Below are positions 7,265-7,879 of a stretch of DNA of 7,879 bases, piece by piece. The stretch comes from Clostridiaceae bacterium (lineage in GTDB: Bacteria; Bacillota_A; Clostridia; Acetivibrionales; Acetivibrionaceae), in contig JAAZCB010000584.1 of the NCBI GenBank assembly GCA_012513545.1, positions 1 to 7,879 on the forward strand, written 5' to 3'. A program made the translations under genes and the position numbers. Every line of letters begins with the position of its first letter. The stretch's first letter is position 1. Below the pieces are notes generated by a model, which had not been told where the DNA came from, did no database searches, and saw only the letters and a list, made by a program, of their open reading frames with translations.

Positions 7265-7277
7265 AGGTGGTTGCACC
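7248..7277 (+). repeat. Direct repeat of GGTGGTTGCA with further inverted pairing
   Basis: GGTGGTTGCA occurs at 7248-7257 and again at 7266-7275, starting 18 bases apart. Both copies are complementary to the 5' arm at 7220-7229. In addition GGTGCAA (7241-7247) is complementary to TTGCACC (7271-7277), and a second short T run follows at 7278-7281. At least three mutually exclusive hairpins are therefore possible within about 60 bases. Confidence 0.6.
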
Positions 7278-7281
7278 TTTT

Positions 7282-7575
7282 AGCGGAAATGCTAAGGATA
7301 TTTTTCTCATAAAGCCTATGTTGAGTCAGTTTCATTTAAAGAGAGGTTGACTTAAATTTTGATTCAGAAGGTTTAGGGATTCTCTTTTATTCAATTTTAT
7401 AGGAGAATATGATAGAATTGTAATTAAGATTGGAGCCTAATTAATTGATTTATTGATTAGTTTATTTGTGAAAATATTAAGAATTTTAAAATGAGTAAAA
7501 AATAAACTGGATGCTTTCTACAATAAAGTTTATTTTGAAAGCTGAAGAGGTTACTTCTAACGAGGGAGAAAAGTT
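7282..7575. other. AT-rich intergenic stretch before the truncated gene
   Basis: No gene longer than a few codons is visible on either strand. Two inverted repeats interlock near the right side: AAAATAAACT (7499-7508) with AGTTTATTTT (7527-7536), and GCTTTC (7513-7518) with GAAAGC (7537-7542). A weak promoter could be TTGATT (7453-7458) with TATTAA (7475-7480) at a 16-base spacing. TTGACT at 7347-7352 has no -10 at a usable distance. Confidence 0.4.
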
Positions 7576-7879
7576 ATGTATAGTATTTCAAAAGAATTTG
7601 TAGAAGTTATTTACCAACTGTTTGATGGGAAGATAGGTCATAAGGATTTTGAATCTTGGATTTATAAAAATGATGCACTTGAAAAAGAGATTGAGAGAGA
7701 GGATTACTTTCAATTAATATCACTTAATTATAATGAAAAAGATGCAAATTACAAACTATTTGAACTACTTGAAGGTATTTTAGATAAATATCTTAAGCAA
7801 AAGCAAGTTTCTAGAGACAGAAAGTCAATTATAGGTACTTGTATCAATAATCGGTGTAAATATAGGGATCCCCCTGTGA
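7576..7879 (+). CDS. Small hypothetical protein, truncated by the window edge; possibly immunity-like
   Basis: The frame stays open for 101 codons from ATG at 7576 to the window end, so the C-terminus is missing. AGGGAG at 7563-7568 lies seven bases before the ATG and fixes the start. The visible part has no signal peptide or membrane helix, is rich in Glu, Asp and Lys, and looks helical and cytoplasmic. The pattern KDFESWIYKNDALEKEI (residues 23-39), then YFQLISLNY (44-52), resembles small clostridial and bacillar proteins often found near polymorphic toxins. I recall this only as a general likeness and cannot name a family. From about residue 79 the composition changes to a basic stretch with two cysteines (89 and 94), which may be a genuine tail or the result of a frameshift. 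That the gene is real is fairly sure; its function is not. Confidence 0.7.
   Translation, partial: MYSISKEFVEVIYQLFDGKIGHKDFESWIYKNDALEKEIEREDYFQLISLNYNEKDANYKLFELLEGILDKYLKQKQVSRDRKSIIGTCINNRCKYRDPPV

Noticed and set aside
7153..7335. 60-codon minus-strand frame in the post-tRNA region
   Set aside because: Its His/Asn-rich repeats simply reflect the GGTGGTTGCA repeat array read backwards, and it crosses the tRNA terminator tail.
7409..7423. Short frame MIEL after AGGAG at 7401
   Set aside because: Four codons, and the ribosome binding site is too close to the ATG.

Overview
The window is AT-rich Gram-positive (Firmicutes) DNA, most likely from a cellulosome-producing clostridium of the Acetivibrio / Clostridium thermocellum group. 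The main reason is a gene (4917-6899) for a secreted protein with an N-terminal type II cohesin, a Thr/Pro linker and three C-terminal SLH domains. This is the architecture of the anchoring scaffoldin SdbA. The purine-rich ribosome binding sites, extended -10 promoters and encoded tRNA CCA end fit the same group. The genus is an inference; I could run no search.

Layout: positions 1-403 hold no gene I can support. A promoter near 404-433 and a roughly 130-base leader precede ppdK (572-3214, pyruvate phosphate dikinase), which ends at a clear intrinsic terminator (3300-3330). Next come a secreted, membrane-anchored seven-bladed propeller protein of unknown function (3486-4820) and, 96 bases later, the SdbA-like anchor (4917-6899). 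The spacer between them has a 12-bp inverted repeat enclosing a candidate extended -10 promoter. A tRNA-Gln(CTG) gene (7019-7092) follows with its own promoter and terminator. Beyond it lies a G-rich stretch with a possible Trp-rich 13-codon peptide, then overlapping inverted repeats ending in a T tract (7218-7277). A gene-poor AT-rich stretch leads to a small hypothetical gene cut by the right edge (7576-7879).

How it fits together: PPDK is a central glycolytic enzyme in these bacteria. The other two large proteins act outside the cell. The SdbA-like protein should bind a type II dockerin on a primary scaffoldin and hold it to the cell wall through its SLH domains. The propeller protein should sit on the membrane facing outward and could work near the same envelope. 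ppdK has its own terminator, so its adjacency to the envelope genes is probably not an operon. From memory, ppdK and sdbA are also neighbours in C. thermocellum, so the propeller gene may be an extra gene between them here.

The least explained parts are the repeat array after the tRNA gene, the inverted repeat before the anchor gene and the propeller protein itself. I see no CRISPR array, insertion sequence or obvious new defence system.
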